Positions 45,185-53,151 of a stretch of 64,000 nucleotides of DNA are shown piece after piece (the first letter of the stretch is position 1; every line of letters begins with the position of its first letter). The position numbers were made by a program, and so were the translations under genes. A model generated the notes under the pieces. That model searched no databases. It had not been told where the DNA came from and saw only the letters and a program-made list of their open reading frames with translations. Source of the DNA: Bifidobacteriaceae bacterium (GTDB lineage: Bacteria; Actinomycetota; Actinomycetes; Actinomycetales; Bifidobacteriaceae); assembly GCA_022650895.1 (NCBI GenBank), contig JALCQC010000001.1, forward strand, positions 124,001-188,000, given 5' to 3'.

Positions 45185-45658
45185 ATGAATCCGCGCACAT
45201 CCTCCACCAAGCAACCTGCGCGGAAGCGACCCCTTCTCTCTATGATCACTGCGTTGGTGATCATTCTTATCGGTGTTGTGCAGCTTCTTGCAACAGCCCA
45301 TACCTATGCCGTGAACGTGGGGGAGCTCAATGCCCTCAAGTCGCAGGAAGCGGCGCTCGTGGAAAAGAAAGAGGACATCGAGAACGACATCAAACGCTGG
45401 AATGACAAGGCATATGTCGTCTCTCAGGCGCGTGAGCGTCTCGGTTTTGTTTTTCCTGGCGAGACTTCCGTGCTAGTCCTCAATGCCGATAAACTGATGG
45501 ACGCTCAGTCCGATTCTGACTCCTCTCAGTCCGGCGACGATGACGGATCGGATGGCTCCCAGACGCTACCGTGGTACAAGGAACTGCAATATTCGTTTGA
45601 ACAGGCCGACAAACAACAGAACGTGACCGGCGATAAATTCCAGAATGGATCTCTGTGA
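45185..45658 (+). CDS. FtsB/DivIC-like septum formation initiator
   Basis: A 157-residue bitopic division protein. A short basic cytoplasmic tail precedes one membrane helix (about 17-40), a coiled coil (about 46-75, ELNALKSQEAALVEKKEDIEND) and the family motif QARERLGFVFPGE. An acidic Ser/Asp region (about 105-127) and a 30-residue tail follow. The position after eno and before DUF501 and ppx is typical for actinobacteria. There is no ribosome-binding site; TATTTT seven bases before the ATG suggests a leaderless mRNA. Its stop overlaps the next gene by one base. Confidence 0.88.
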   Translation: MNPRTSSTKQPARKRPLLSMITALVIILIGVVQLLATAHTYAVNVGELNALKSQEAALVEKKEDIENDIKRWNDKAYVVSQARERLGFVFPGETSVLVLNADKLMDAQSDSDSSQSGDDDGSDGSQTLPWYKELQYSFEQADKQQNVTGDKFQNGSL

Positions 45659-46341
45659 TGACCAACGAAGCCTCCGATAACCTCTCCCCGAAGGTGGCAA
45701 CGGCTGCAACGACCGTGACACCGGAGCCCTCCGCTGCTGCCCCAACGGCCACAGAATCGAGTCTCTCCGCTGCGGAGAACGAGTTCTGCGTGGCTCTAGC
45801 GCGTCGAATGGAAACGCATCGAGCCAGCGCCGCCGAAATCGAGGTGGTCACGCAGCAGCTCGGCCGCTATCCACGTGGAATCGTCTCCATCGGTGCACGG
45901 TGCGTGTGCGGAACGCCGTTGGCAGTGGTGACACGGCCGCTTGTGGAAGGAAAGATTCCCTTTCCCACCACCTGCTACCTCACCAGTCCCGAAGCGGTGA
46001 AAGCGATGTCTCACCTTGAGGCGGGTGGGGCGATGAACGCCATGAATGCTGAATTGGCCCAACCGCAGAACGAGGAATTGCGGCAGGCATATCAGCGGGC
46101 GCATCAGATGTATCTGGCGTTCCGTCACGAACTTGCACGGCTTCTCGGAGATAGCGAAGACCATATCGACGGCGTCAGCGCGGGGGGCATGCCGGTGCGG
46201 GTGAAGTGCCTGCACGCCTTGTGCGCCCAGTCTCTTGTTATGGGAGAGGGCGTGAATCCGTTGGGGGATAGAGCACTGAGCCTAGCGTCCGGCGAATTCA
46301 GTCCTTCCGTTTGCAGGTGTTCGGTGCGTTTGAAACGGTAG
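45658..46341 (+). CDS. DUF501 domain protein
   Basis: A 227-residue protein of unknown function. After an Ala/Thr-rich tail of about 35 residues comes the conserved DUF501 domain: QLGRYPRGIVSIGARCVCGTPLAV, then FPTTCYLTSPEAVKAMSHLEA, and near the end a cysteine-bearing stretch (VKCLHALCAQSLVMGEGVNP) that often marks this family. The start overlaps the FtsB-like stop (TGATG); a GTG three bases earlier is also possible. The FtsB-DUF501-Ppx order is conserved in actinobacteria. Confidence 0.85.
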   Translation: MTNEASDNLSPKVATAATTVTPEPSAAAPTATESSLSAAENEFCVALARRMETHRASAAEIEVVTQQLGRYPRGIVSIGARCVCGTPLAVVTRPLVEGKIPFPTTCYLTSPEAVKAMSHLEAGGAMNAMNAELAQPQNEELRQAYQRAHQMYLAFRHELARLLGDSEDHIDGVSAGGMPVRVKCLHALCAQSLVMGEGVNPLGDRALSLASGEFSPSVCRCSVRLKR

Positions 46342-46422
46342 TGAGGGTGTTGGTGTCCTCCCCGTGATAGGGCTTGGACCTGGTGCGGCAAGAGTTGTGG
46401 AAGACGAGAGAGGAATGAGGGA

Positions 46423-47493
46423 ATGGAATCATCGGTCAGAGTTGCCGGAATTGATTGCGGGACGAATTCGATTCGCCTCATGATCGCAGACGTTTCAGAA
46501 ACCGGGATGACGGTGGTCGTCCCAAAGACGATGGAAGTGGTACGTCTCGGCCAGGATATCGACCGCACCCACCGTTTCGCTCCCGATGCTCTGGAACGAA
46601 CTTTTGCGGCTGCACGGAAATTCGCTGAAACCATTGACTCTCATCATGTCGATGCGATTCGTTTCGTGGCGACGTCGGCAACACGCGACGCCAGCAATCG
46701 TGAGTTTTTCGAAAACGAGATCGAACATATTCTCTCGGTGCGCCCCGAGGTCGTCTCCGGAACGACGGAGGCGCGGCTCAGCTTCCTCGGCGCCACTGAA
46801 GCGACCCGAACGGCAGGGGCTGTTGCGGTACGGGCTACGGGGACGGGGATTCCAGCGGCGCAACGGACTGTTGCGGCACGTGCTACGGAACTGTACCGTC
46901 CGCCTTACTTGGTGGTGGACTTGGGAGGCGGTTCCACGGAACTTGTTATGGGCGGTGGAAGCGACACTCCGGATACGGTTTCCGCGAGCATCTCCATGAA
47001 CATCGGCTCCGTGAGAATGTCGGAGCGCCATCTCCACGCAGATCCTCCGACAAATTCCCAGATCCGTGAAGCGGTCAGCGACATCGATGAGCATCTGACA
47101 CAGGCCCTATCCTCCGTGCCGCTGCACAAGACTGCCACACTGATCGGTGTCTCGGGGACCGTGACGACCATGAGCTTATTAGCGCTGGGAGAGACGGAAT
47201 ATTCGCGGGAGAAGGTTGACGGTGCCGTCGTCGGCTTTGATGCCGCTCAGCAGGTATGCGAACGCATCGCACACATGCCGCGCTCAGTGATGGCACAGAT
47301 GCCGCTCATTCATCCCGGCCGACGCGACGTCATTGCGGGTGGCGCGTTGGTGTGGTCGCGAATCCTCAAGAAACTCTCCGAGCAGGTGACGGCGGACGGT
47401 AGGATCATCGACTCGTACATCGCGTCGGAGCGTGGTCTGCTCGATGGATTGGTGCTTGACCGTGGACGCGAACTGTTGGCGCAGGGCCGCTAG
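46423..47493 (+). CDS. Exopolyphosphatase / pppGpp phosphohydrolase (Ppx/GppA family)
   Basis: A 356-residue actin-fold phosphatase that degrades polyphosphate or pppGpp. The N-terminal phosphate-1 motif is AGIDCGTNSIRLMIAD (8-23) and phosphate-2 is VVDLGGGSTELVMG around 165. The protein is short, like actinobacterial Ppx1/Ppx2, lacking the C-terminal HD domain of the E. coli enzymes. A GAGG-type ribosome-binding site precedes the ATG. About 22 residues rich in Ala/Thr/Arg (about 128-150) form an insert before the second motif. Confidence 0.9.
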   Translation: MESSVRVAGIDCGTNSIRLMIADVSETGMTVVVPKTMEVVRLGQDIDRTHRFAPDALERTFAAARKFAETIDSHHVDAIRFVATSATRDASNREFFENEIEHILSVRPEVVSGTTEARLSFLGATEATRTAGAVAVRATGTGIPAAQRTVAARATELYRPPYLVVDLGGGSTELVMGGGSDTPDTVSASISMNIGSVRMSERHLHADPPTNSQIREAVSDIDEHLTQALSSVPLHKTATLIGVSGTVTTMSLLALGETEYSREKVDGAVVGFDAAQQVCERIAHMPRSVMAQMPLIHPGRRDVIAGGALVWSRILKKLSEQVTADGRIIDSYIASERGLLDGLVLDRGRELLAQGR

Positions 47494-47590
47494 GGTCTGC
47501 CAGACTCTGCTAAACGGTGTCACGCTTTGACGAGCCGACTTGCTAAAGTCATTCACGCAAGCTTGGTTGCCATCTCGGTGAGTGAGCTTG

Positions 47591-47671
47591 GCCCCGGTGG
47601 CGAAATGGTATACGCAGCGGACTTAAAATCCTCCGTCGCAAGACATGCGGGTTCGAGCCCCGCCCGGGGCA
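47591..47671 (+). tRNA. tRNA-Leu (anticodon UAA)
   Basis: The 81-base gene folds fully. The acceptor stem is GCCCCGG/CCGGGGC with discriminator A. The anticodon is TAA in CTTAAAA, and a class II variable arm (CCGTCGCAAGACAT region) precedes the T arm GCGGG-TTCGAGC-CCCGC. The 3' CCA is not encoded. A CTTTTTT run immediately after it probably ends the transcript. Confidence 0.95.
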
Positions 47672-47850
47672 CTTTTTTGGGTGTGAGACGGCAGTAGGGA
47701 ATCGGGCGTCATACCTACTGCCGACTGGTGTTTCTATGAATATGTGAAACATCACGCACATCATGAAAATCACCCGTTTCTATACTTTTTGTGGGATTTT
47801 TGTGGGATTCCGGTGGGTGCGAAACCGTCTTGTGTCTTGTGAACGAGGAA

Positions 47851-48333
47851 TCAGCCGCGCCTGTTGTAGTCCGCGGCCAGAATGTTGAGCGCCTTGAAGA
47901 ATTTATACAGGTATACAAAGGGTCCCACAATGATGATGGAGCCGAGAATATTCCACAGCCAATAATCCGAGGCGGATAGCAGTCGCGGGTATCCACGGCG
48001 CTGCAGCTCGTTGCCGATGCGGTCGGAAAGGTTATGGAACCACACCAGCCATCCAATTCCCATGGTTGCCCAGCCGACGAGGAAGACCATCAACAGATAA
48101 TGCAGGCTGTTGCGTCCGTCATAGCGACTGGCGGCGATGTTGACGGTGTTGGTCGATTCCGTCATGACGAAAAGATCATAGATTCCGAGCGTGATGATGC
48201 CAAGGAATATGTATTTGAGGAGTGACCGGTTCGTTGCTCGCGGGATGATGGGGGATTGGTAGTACGTGTTTGCGAAGGGTGCCTCCTGGTAGGGCGATTG
48301 TGGTTGTGCGGGGTAACGCGAGGGCATCGACAT
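47851..48333 (-). CDS. Small DUF4234-type membrane protein
   Basis: A 160-residue membrane protein of unknown function. A Pro/Gln/Tyr-rich N-terminal tail (1-35) precedes three hydrophobic segments. The first, FLGIITLGIYDLFVMTEST, matches the start of DUF4234 domains. The frame continues upstream to 49020, but those 229 extra residues are His/Arg/Asp-rich antisense translation of the neighbouring gene. ATG at 48333 (or 48327) is the sensible start, behind GGAGAGAAAG. Confidence 0.75.
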   Translation of the reverse strand: MSMPSRYPAQPQSPYQEAPFANTYYQSPIIPRATNRSLLKYIFLGIITLGIYDLFVMTESTNTVNIAASRYDGRNSLHYLLMVFLVGWATMGIGWLVWFHNLSDRIGNELQRRGYPRLLSASDYWLWNILGSIIIVGPFVYLYKFFKALNILAADYNRRG

Positions 48334-48480
48334 CTTTTTCTTTCTCTCCGAAGTATCCGTGTATCCGCGAAAAATAAAAGTGAGTTCCGCGAAACGCTGT
48401 TCCTCTAGAGTAGAACACAATGAAGAGTATGGGATATGGCACTCCCGGATGATACGGATGGCATGGATGAAAGGCGCGAC

Positions 48481-49041
48481 ATGGCAGTGAAGAAAGTCCC
48501 AGGCGATGCGGTCGGGAACATTCCCCCTCTCCTCGGCAAGGTTGTCCTCGCCGCCTTTGCGATGGCGGTGTGCCAGATCATTGTCGCTCCTATCTATGTG
48601 GCGCTTTCGGGAAATCGTTTTGCGGTGATTCCCTGGATGTGCGTCATGGTTGCTGTGACGGTCTCCTTCTGCGCCGTGCTGGGATTCATCCTTTTTTGGC
48701 TGTCTGAAATCATCGCGGTGCGTATATCTCCGCGTTTCGTTCCGTTGATGTGTGCGGCAATCGGCCTTGTTTCGTTTGGCGTGTGGGGTGGCACCGTCGT
48801 TTTGGCGGTTTTCAACTCTCTGCTGGAGCCCTTGGGCGTGGCAGCGCTGAGCGGGCTCAATGCGTGGGCCGTCATCATCAACTGCGCTGTCATCGGAGCG
48901 GTGGGTTTCGCCATTGGGCAGGCCTTCTACAAACGGACGATGACGCGGTGGGTTCCCTTGGTGGTGTTGATGGCGTTCGAACTGCTGGTGACGGCTGTGG
49001 GGGTGTTCTATCTCACTCAAATGTATGCGTTCCTATACTGA
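48481..49041 (+). CDS. Hypothetical membrane protein, four to five helices
   Basis: I do not recognise the family. The 186-residue protein is strongly hydrophobic, with segments at about 17-40, 46-75, 85-115, 125-145 and 158-180, and a short basic N-terminus. The frame begins at 48436, but the ATG at 48481 has GAAAGG six bases upstream and leaves a plausible MAVKKVPGD start. It is divergent from the DUF4234 gene and 83 bases ahead of the FKBP gene. Confidence 0.65.
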   Translation: MAVKKVPGDAVGNIPPLLGKVVLAAFAMAVCQIIVAPIYVALSGNRFAVIPWMCVMVAVTVSFCAVLGFILFWLSEIIAVRISPRFVPLMCAAIGLVSFGVWGGTVVLAVFNSLLEPLGVAALSGLNAWAVIINCAVIGAVGFAIGQAFYKRTMTRWVPLVVLMAFELLVTAVGVFYLTQMYAFLY

Positions 49042-49124
49042 ACGGTGACGAAGTGAGAAGTTCTTTCAGGTTGTCTGTGAAGACGGGTACCCTGACTCAA
49101 ATAACTTTCACGAAGGAGTTAAAG

Positions 49125-49535
49125 ATGACAGACGAAACTATGCCTAAGGTCAACGCGGAGTTCGGAGCAGCTCCTGTGATCGAATTCCCTACCCCGGAGG
49201 CTCCCGCCGGTCTTAAATCCGTTGAGGTTGTTGAGGGGGATGGTCCCGTTGTCCGCAAGGGCGATACCGTCACCGTCAACTATCACGGCGTTGTCTGGGG
49301 ATCGACTGTTCCGTTCGACTCCAGTTTCGATCGTCATGAGCCTGCGAGCTTCGGCATCGGCGTCGGCCAGGTCATCAAGGGATGGGATCAGACAGTGGTC
49401 GGCCACAACGTGGGCTCCCGCCTCCTTCTCTCCATTCCGCCCGCATACGGGTACGGTTCCCGTGGAATCCCACAGGCAGGTATCGGCGGGACGGATACCT
49501 TGGTTTTCGTTGTTGACATCATTTCGACGCGCTGA
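49125..49535 (+). CDS. FKBP-type peptidyl-prolyl cis-trans isomerase
   Basis: A 136-residue cytoplasmic isomerase with no signal peptide. The FKBP domain covers about 30-136: VRKGDTVTVNYHGVVW, FDSSFDR, GVGQVIKGWDQTVVGHNVGSR and IPPAYGYGSRGIPQAGI are all characteristic. GAAGGAG lies six bases before the ATG; the open frame to 48750 upstream is accidental. It is next to greA, as is common in bifidobacteria. Confidence 0.94.
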   Translation: MTDETMPKVNAEFGAAPVIEFPTPEAPAGLKSVEVVEGDGPVVRKGDTVTVNYHGVVWGSTVPFDSSFDRHEPASFGIGVGQVIKGWDQTVVGHNVGSRLLLSIPPAYGYGSRGIPQAGIGGTDTLVFVVDIISTR

Positions 49536-49642
49536 TTTTTGATTTTTCGTCTCTCGTCACACTGATGGCGAGAGTGGGGGAAATGCTGTTTCGCGCGCTT
49601 TATACTGTAGGGGTTGAAAGACCGTGTAAGGAGTAGTTCATC

Positions 49643-50131
49643 ATGGCTAATGAAGATGATGAGAAGACCATTCTGCTGACCCAGGAGGCCTATGACAAGC
49701 TCAAGCAGGAGCTTGAATGGCGTCAGGGGGAGCTTCGCGAGGAGATTACCGAAAAGATCGCCACAGCTCGTGCTGAGGGAGACCTGAGCGAAAACGGCGG
49801 CTATCAGGCTGCGCGTGAGGCACAGGGCAAGAATGAGGGGCGCATCAACGAGCTCATCGTGAAGCTCCGCTCCGCTCAGATCCTGCAGGCACCACCTGCG
49901 GGCACCGTCGGCAATGGTTCGTTGGTGACCATCGATATAGCCGGCAATGAGGCGGTTTATGTGCTTGGCTCTCGTGACATCGCCGTCGCCACCGAACACG
50001 ATGTGATCAGCCCTGAATCTCCCATCGGAGCGGCCATCATGGGCGCGCGCAAGGGCGATAAGGTCACCTATGATGCACCGAACGGCAAGAAGATCACGGT
50101 TGAGATCAAGGATTCCCAGCCTCTTCAATAG
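49643..50131 (+). CDS. greA: Transcription elongation factor GreA
   Basis: A 162-residue factor that stimulates RNA cleavage by backtracked RNA polymerase. The N-terminal coiled coil carries the acidic tip in ARAEGDLSENGGYQAAREAQG, and the C-terminal FKBP-like domain ends VSPESPIGAA-type sequence followed by GDKVTYDAP. AAGGAG precedes the ATG, and a -10-like TATACT lies at 49601-49606. A terminator follows. Confidence 0.96.
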   Translation: MANEDDEKTILLTQEAYDKLKQELEWRQGELREEITEKIATARAEGDLSENGGYQAAREAQGKNEGRINELIVKLRSAQILQAPPAGTVGNGSLVTIDIAGNEAVYVLGSRDIAVATEHDVISPESPIGAAIMGARKGDKVTYDAPNGKKITVEIKDSQPLQ

Positions 50132-50164
50132 TCTCCGATGAAGTTGAATGGTTGAGGCTTTATC

Positions 50165-50196
50165 AAAAGGGTCCCGGCAACATGCCGGGACCCTTT
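50165..50196. terminator. Bidirectional terminator between greA and hemolysin III
   Basis: AAAAGGGTCCCGGC and GCCGGGACCCTTTT form a perfect stem with A and T runs at both ends, so it can stop greA on the plus strand and the convergent hemolysin III gene on the minus strand. Confidence 0.93.
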
Positions 50197-50230
50197 TACG
50201 TTTCTTTATGTTCCTTGGCGTGGATAACCG

Positions 50231-51055
50231 CTAGATCCGCATCATGGCAGTGACGACGAGGAAGATCGCCGTCATGTGGCAGGCGTATCCGATGACGGTG
50301 GCGCTGTGGAAAATCTCATGGAAGCCGAAGATCTTCGGGCTGGGATCGGGCCATCTGCGCGCGTAGACGATGGCGCCGAGAATGTAGATAAGGCCGCCGC
50401 TTGCAATGAGCCACACGACTGCGGGACCAGCGACGGGGGACACCCAGAAGAGCGGGAGAAAGGCCACGCCGGAGACTCCGAAGATGATGTAGACGACGGT
50501 GTAGAGCCAACGCGGCGCCGACATCCACACAAGATGGATGATGAGTGCGACGGCAGTGGACGACCACAGTGAGATGAGGATGGAGTTGCGCCAAAAGCCA
50601 TCAAGTGCAAAGGCAAGTGGGGTGTAGGTTCCTGCGATCAGCAGAAAGATGTTCATGTGGTCGAGACGGCGCAGCATCGCCGTGGTCTTGGGAGACCAGT
50701 CGCCGAGGTGATAGCACGCGGAATTTCCGAAGAGCACAAGCGAACTCACCATGTAGACGGCACACGCTGCCTTGAGCGCGGTGAAGGGTGCCAAGCAGAT
50801 CAGCACGATCCCGCCGGCAAGTGCCAGCGGAGTGGCAATGGCGTGAATCCAGCCGCGCAGAAGCGGCTTTGGGCGTCCATGGACGTCAAGGCGTACCTTT
50901 TTTCCCGTCGTGGACGTTAGGTTGTGAGAGAGTTCGGAATGCTGTCTCCGATCTTGCGTTGCAGTGTTGAATCTTTGCGCCTGCTGCGTGTCGTGACGAG
51001 CTTGTTCATTTTTTCGAGACTGTGTCATCGTGGAGTTCTGTGCGGTGCGTTCCAT
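50231..51055 (-). CDS. Hemolysin III / PAQR-like membrane protein
   Basis: A 274-residue protein. About 65 polar N-terminal residues precede seven hydrophobic segments of the HlyIII family. Likely metal-binding positions are in NSACYHLGDW, RLDHMNIFLLIAGTYTP and the C-terminal HEIFHSATVIGYACH. The frame opens upstream to 51667, antisense to the kinase gene, but the ATG at 51055 has GGAGG seven to eight bases before it. Despite the family name, cytolytic activity cannot be assumed. A tandem palindromic operator lies just upstream. Confidence 0.88.
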   Translation of the reverse strand: MERTAQNSTMTQSRKNEQARHDTQQAQRFNTATQDRRQHSELSHNLTSTTGKKVRLDVHGRPKPLLRGWIHAIATPLALAGGIVLICLAPFTALKAACAVYMVSSLVLFGNSACYHLGDWSPKTTAMLRRLDHMNIFLLIAGTYTPLAFALDGFWRNSILISLWSSTAVALIIHLVWMSAPRWLYTVVYIIFGVSGVAFLPLFWVSPVAGPAVVWLIASGGLIYILGAIVYARRWPDPSPKIFGFHEIFHSATVIGYACHMTAIFLVVTAMMRI

Positions 51056-51081
51056 GTGAGCCTCCGATCCATGAAAATAAC

Positions 51082-51111
51082 TTACGTTAACGTAACCTAC
51101 GATAGCGTAAG
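51082..51111. promoter_or_regulatory. Tandem palindromic operator between hemolysin III and PdtaS-like genes
   Basis: TTACGTTAACGTAA (51082-51095) is a perfect 14-base palindrome. Directly beside it, CCTACGATAGCGTAAG (51096-51111) is a second, imperfect copy of the same pattern (TTACG-nnn-CGTA). Their centres are 15 bases apart, and the whole block is framed by AACTTACG/CGTAAGTT. It is 27 bases upstream of the hemolysin III start. This looks like a double binding site for a dimeric, TetR-like repressor; no such gene is in the window. Confidence 0.65.
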
Positions 51112-51160
51112 TTCCTGACTTTTTCCTTAGCATATCGACCCACACCCATAGGATAGACAC

Positions 51161-52651
51161 GTGACTGACTTTGCAAAAATTATCGCCGACGCGCCCGGTC
51201 TTAATGCCACCGACCGTGAGTGGCTGCATCACTTGGTTGCGGACTGGCAGGTTATCGCGGATCTCGGCTATGCCGACTTGCTGCTGGCAATACCGGTTTC
51301 GGATGGACAGTTCATCTATGCCGGTCAGTGCAGGCCGTCCACGGTGCTTTCCGTGCGCCCCGACGACCTCGTAGGACATTTGGCGGACGATAAAATTCGT
51401 CCATTGCTCATCAAGGCTATGGGCACCCGGGACGTGGTGCGTTCCGAATCCATTCGTAAGATCGACGACTACACCATCTGCGACGTCGCGACATGCGTCT
51501 GGTACGCGGGTCGTCCGATTGCTGTCGTCATCCGCGAGACGAACCTTTCCACGCGCGCGGCGACAGGCCGGTATGAGTCGGAGAGCATCAAGGCATCCAA
51601 GCGGCTGTTCTCCATGATCTCTCGCAGCGAATTCCCCTACAAGGATTCCGTGCTGAGCCAACGGCACAACGCCCGCGTTCCCGATGGCTTCATCGTTCTC
51701 AGCGCCGACGGTTCAGTGGAATACGCTTCTCCGAATGCCGTTAGCTGCTTCAAACGCATCGGCAATAATTCCGAGATGGAAGGTACAAACCTCATCGAGC
51801 TGGGGGTGGGACTCCTTCACAAGGCGGATCCGGTTCCTGAGCAGCTTCCGCTCGTCCTTTCCGGAAAGGCACCTGTCGACTCCGATATCGAAGCCAGTGG
51901 GGGTGCAATCTCCGTTCGTTCGCTGCCGCTTTCCGATGAGAACGGTCACTGTGGTGCGGTTATCCTGTGCCGCGATGTCACGGAGCTTCGTCGACGGGAT
52001 CAGCAATTGAAAACCAAGGATGCCACGATCGCAGAGATTCACCATCGTGTGAAAAACAATCTTCAGTCGGTCTCGGCACTTCTGCGGCTACAATCGCGCA
52101 GGACGGATGATCCTGAAGTGAAGAAGGCTCTGGGGGAGGCAATGCGCCGCGTCGAGACCATTGCCGTGGTCCATGAGGGACTGAGCCAGACCGCCGACGA
52201 AGTGGTGGATTTCGATTCCGTCATCTCGAACCTGCTGCGCATGAGCGTGGATCTTGCGAGTATCGACGGTCAGCACATCGGCATCTCTTATATGGGCAGT
52301 TTCGGAATGATGCCCGCTCAAGATGCGACGCCGTTGTCTCTGGTTCTCACCGAACTTGTGACGAATGCGGTGGAGCATGGCTTTGAGGGCATGACGGAGG
52401 GGCATATCGTCATCTCGGTGGGGCGTGGGGGAAACAACCTCAACGTCGTGGTTGAAGATGACGGACGTGGTCTCGACGACGACCCGAAGCATGCTCAGGC
52501 CAGGACCCACGGAACCGGCTTGGGGACGCAGATCATCAACACCTTTGTACAATCGGATTTCGGCGGGACTGTGCGCTGGGAGCCGCGCCGGGAGGGTGGA
52601 ACGCGTGTGGTGCTCAATATCAAGCTACGCGCCGCACAGGCTGAAAACTGA
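51161..52651 (+). CDS. PdtaS-type sensor histidine kinase
   Basis: A soluble 496-residue kinase. An N-terminal GAF-like domain (about 1-145) is followed by a PAS domain (about 170-280), a HisKA_2 dimerisation domain with EIHHRVKNNLQSV (acceptor His294), and HATPase_c with LTELVTNAVEHGF, VVEDDGRGL and GTGLGTQI. This matches actinobacterial PdtaS, which phosphorylates the ANTAR antiterminator PdtaR. No response regulator or ANTAR gene is adjacent. The GTG start has no ribosome-binding site; TAGGAT (51149-51154) ends six bases before it, suggesting a leaderless mRNA. It is divergent from hemolysin III. Confidence 0.9.
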   Translation: MTDFAKIIADAPGLNATDREWLHHLVADWQVIADLGYADLLLAIPVSDGQFIYAGQCRPSTVLSVRPDDLVGHLADDKIRPLLIKAMGTRDVVRSESIRKIDDYTICDVATCVWYAGRPIAVVIRETNLSTRAATGRYESESIKASKRLFSMISRSEFPYKDSVLSQRHNARVPDGFIVLSADGSVEYASPNAVSCFKRIGNNSEMEGTNLIELGVGLLHKADPVPEQLPLVLSGKAPVDSDIEASGGAISVRSLPLSDENGHCGAVILCRDVTELRRRDQQLKTKDATIAEIHHRVKNNLQSVSALLRLQSRRTDDPEVKKALGEAMRRVETIAVVHEGLSQTADEVVDFDSVISNLLRMSVDLASIDGQHIGISYMGSFGMMPAQDATPLSLVLTELVTNAVEHGFEGMTEGHIVISVGRGGNNLNVVVEDDGRGLDDDPKHAQARTHGTGLGTQIINTFVQSDFGGTVRWEPRREGGTRVVLNIKLRAAQAEN

Positions 52652-52759
52652 GGGCGTGAAGTAGACGACTGCGAGTGCGGCCGTGACGAGACGACTTTCG
52701 CTCCGCGTGCGGCCAGCCCCACGGCAGTCACGACACCGACGCGAAGTTGGCCATATACG

Positions 52760-52789
52760 AAAAGGCCCCGGAAATTTCCGGGGCCTTTT
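52760..52789. terminator. Perfect palindromic bidirectional terminator
   Basis: AAAAGGCCCCGGAAA (52760-52774) is followed directly by its complement (52775-52789). The A and T ends let it work for both the PdtaS-like gene and the convergent whiB gene. Confidence 0.92.
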
Positions 52790-52827
52790 CGCACTTCTTT
52801 ATTTAGGACAGCAGAAGAGCTGGAGTG

Positions 52828-53109
52828 TCAGGCATTCATTTGCATTGCGGCTGAAGAACGGCGGGCACGCATCGCACGGCGCTTGAGCGCACGACGCTCG
52901 TCCTCGCTCAATCCACCCCATACGCCAGAATCCTGGTTGGTATCCAGCGCCCACTTCAGGCAGGCGTCAATCACCTTGCAGGTGCGGCATACGGCCTTTG
53001 CCTCTTCGATTTGCTGAAGGGCTGTTCCAGTGTTTCCCACTGGGAAGAACAGCTCAGGATCCTTGTCGCGACAGGCGGCTTCAGCGCGCCAATCATAAGC
53101 ATTGCTCAC
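52828..53109 (-). CDS. WhiB-family iron-sulfur regulator (WhiB1-like)
   Basis: A 93-residue Wbl protein that binds a 4Fe-4S cluster through Cys13, Cys41, Cys44 and Cys50 (AACRDKD; AVCRTCKVIDAC). The GVWGG turn (62-66) and a basic C-terminal tail (RRALKRRAMRARRSS) complete the fold. Known relatives bind sigma-A region 4 and sense nitric oxide or oxygen. The start is GTG with GAGG upstream. It lies 42 bases downstream of the EccC-like ATPase gene on the same strand and may share its transcript. Confidence 0.95.
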   Translation of the reverse strand: MSNAYDWRAEAACRDKDPELFFPVGNTGTALQQIEEAKAVCRTCKVIDACLKWALDTNQDSGVWGGLSEDERRALKRRAMRARRSSAAMQMNA

Positions 53110-53151
53110 GTGAGAACCTCGAAACTTTCACTCGAATAGAAAAATCTTCCA

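Noticed and set aside
47549-47773. Small minus-strand open frame over the tRNA
   Set aside because: It contains the typical translated antisense of a tRNA (GRGSNPHVLRRRILSPLRIP) and is a common annotation artefact.
48334-49020. N-terminal extension of the DUF4234-type protein
   Set aside because: These residues are His/Arg/Asp-rich and antisense to a hydrophobic membrane protein gene. A good start exists at 48333.
51056-51667. N-terminal extension of hemolysin III
   Set aside because: It is antisense to the PdtaS-like gene, crosses the operator region, and a start with a strong GGAGG exists at 51055.
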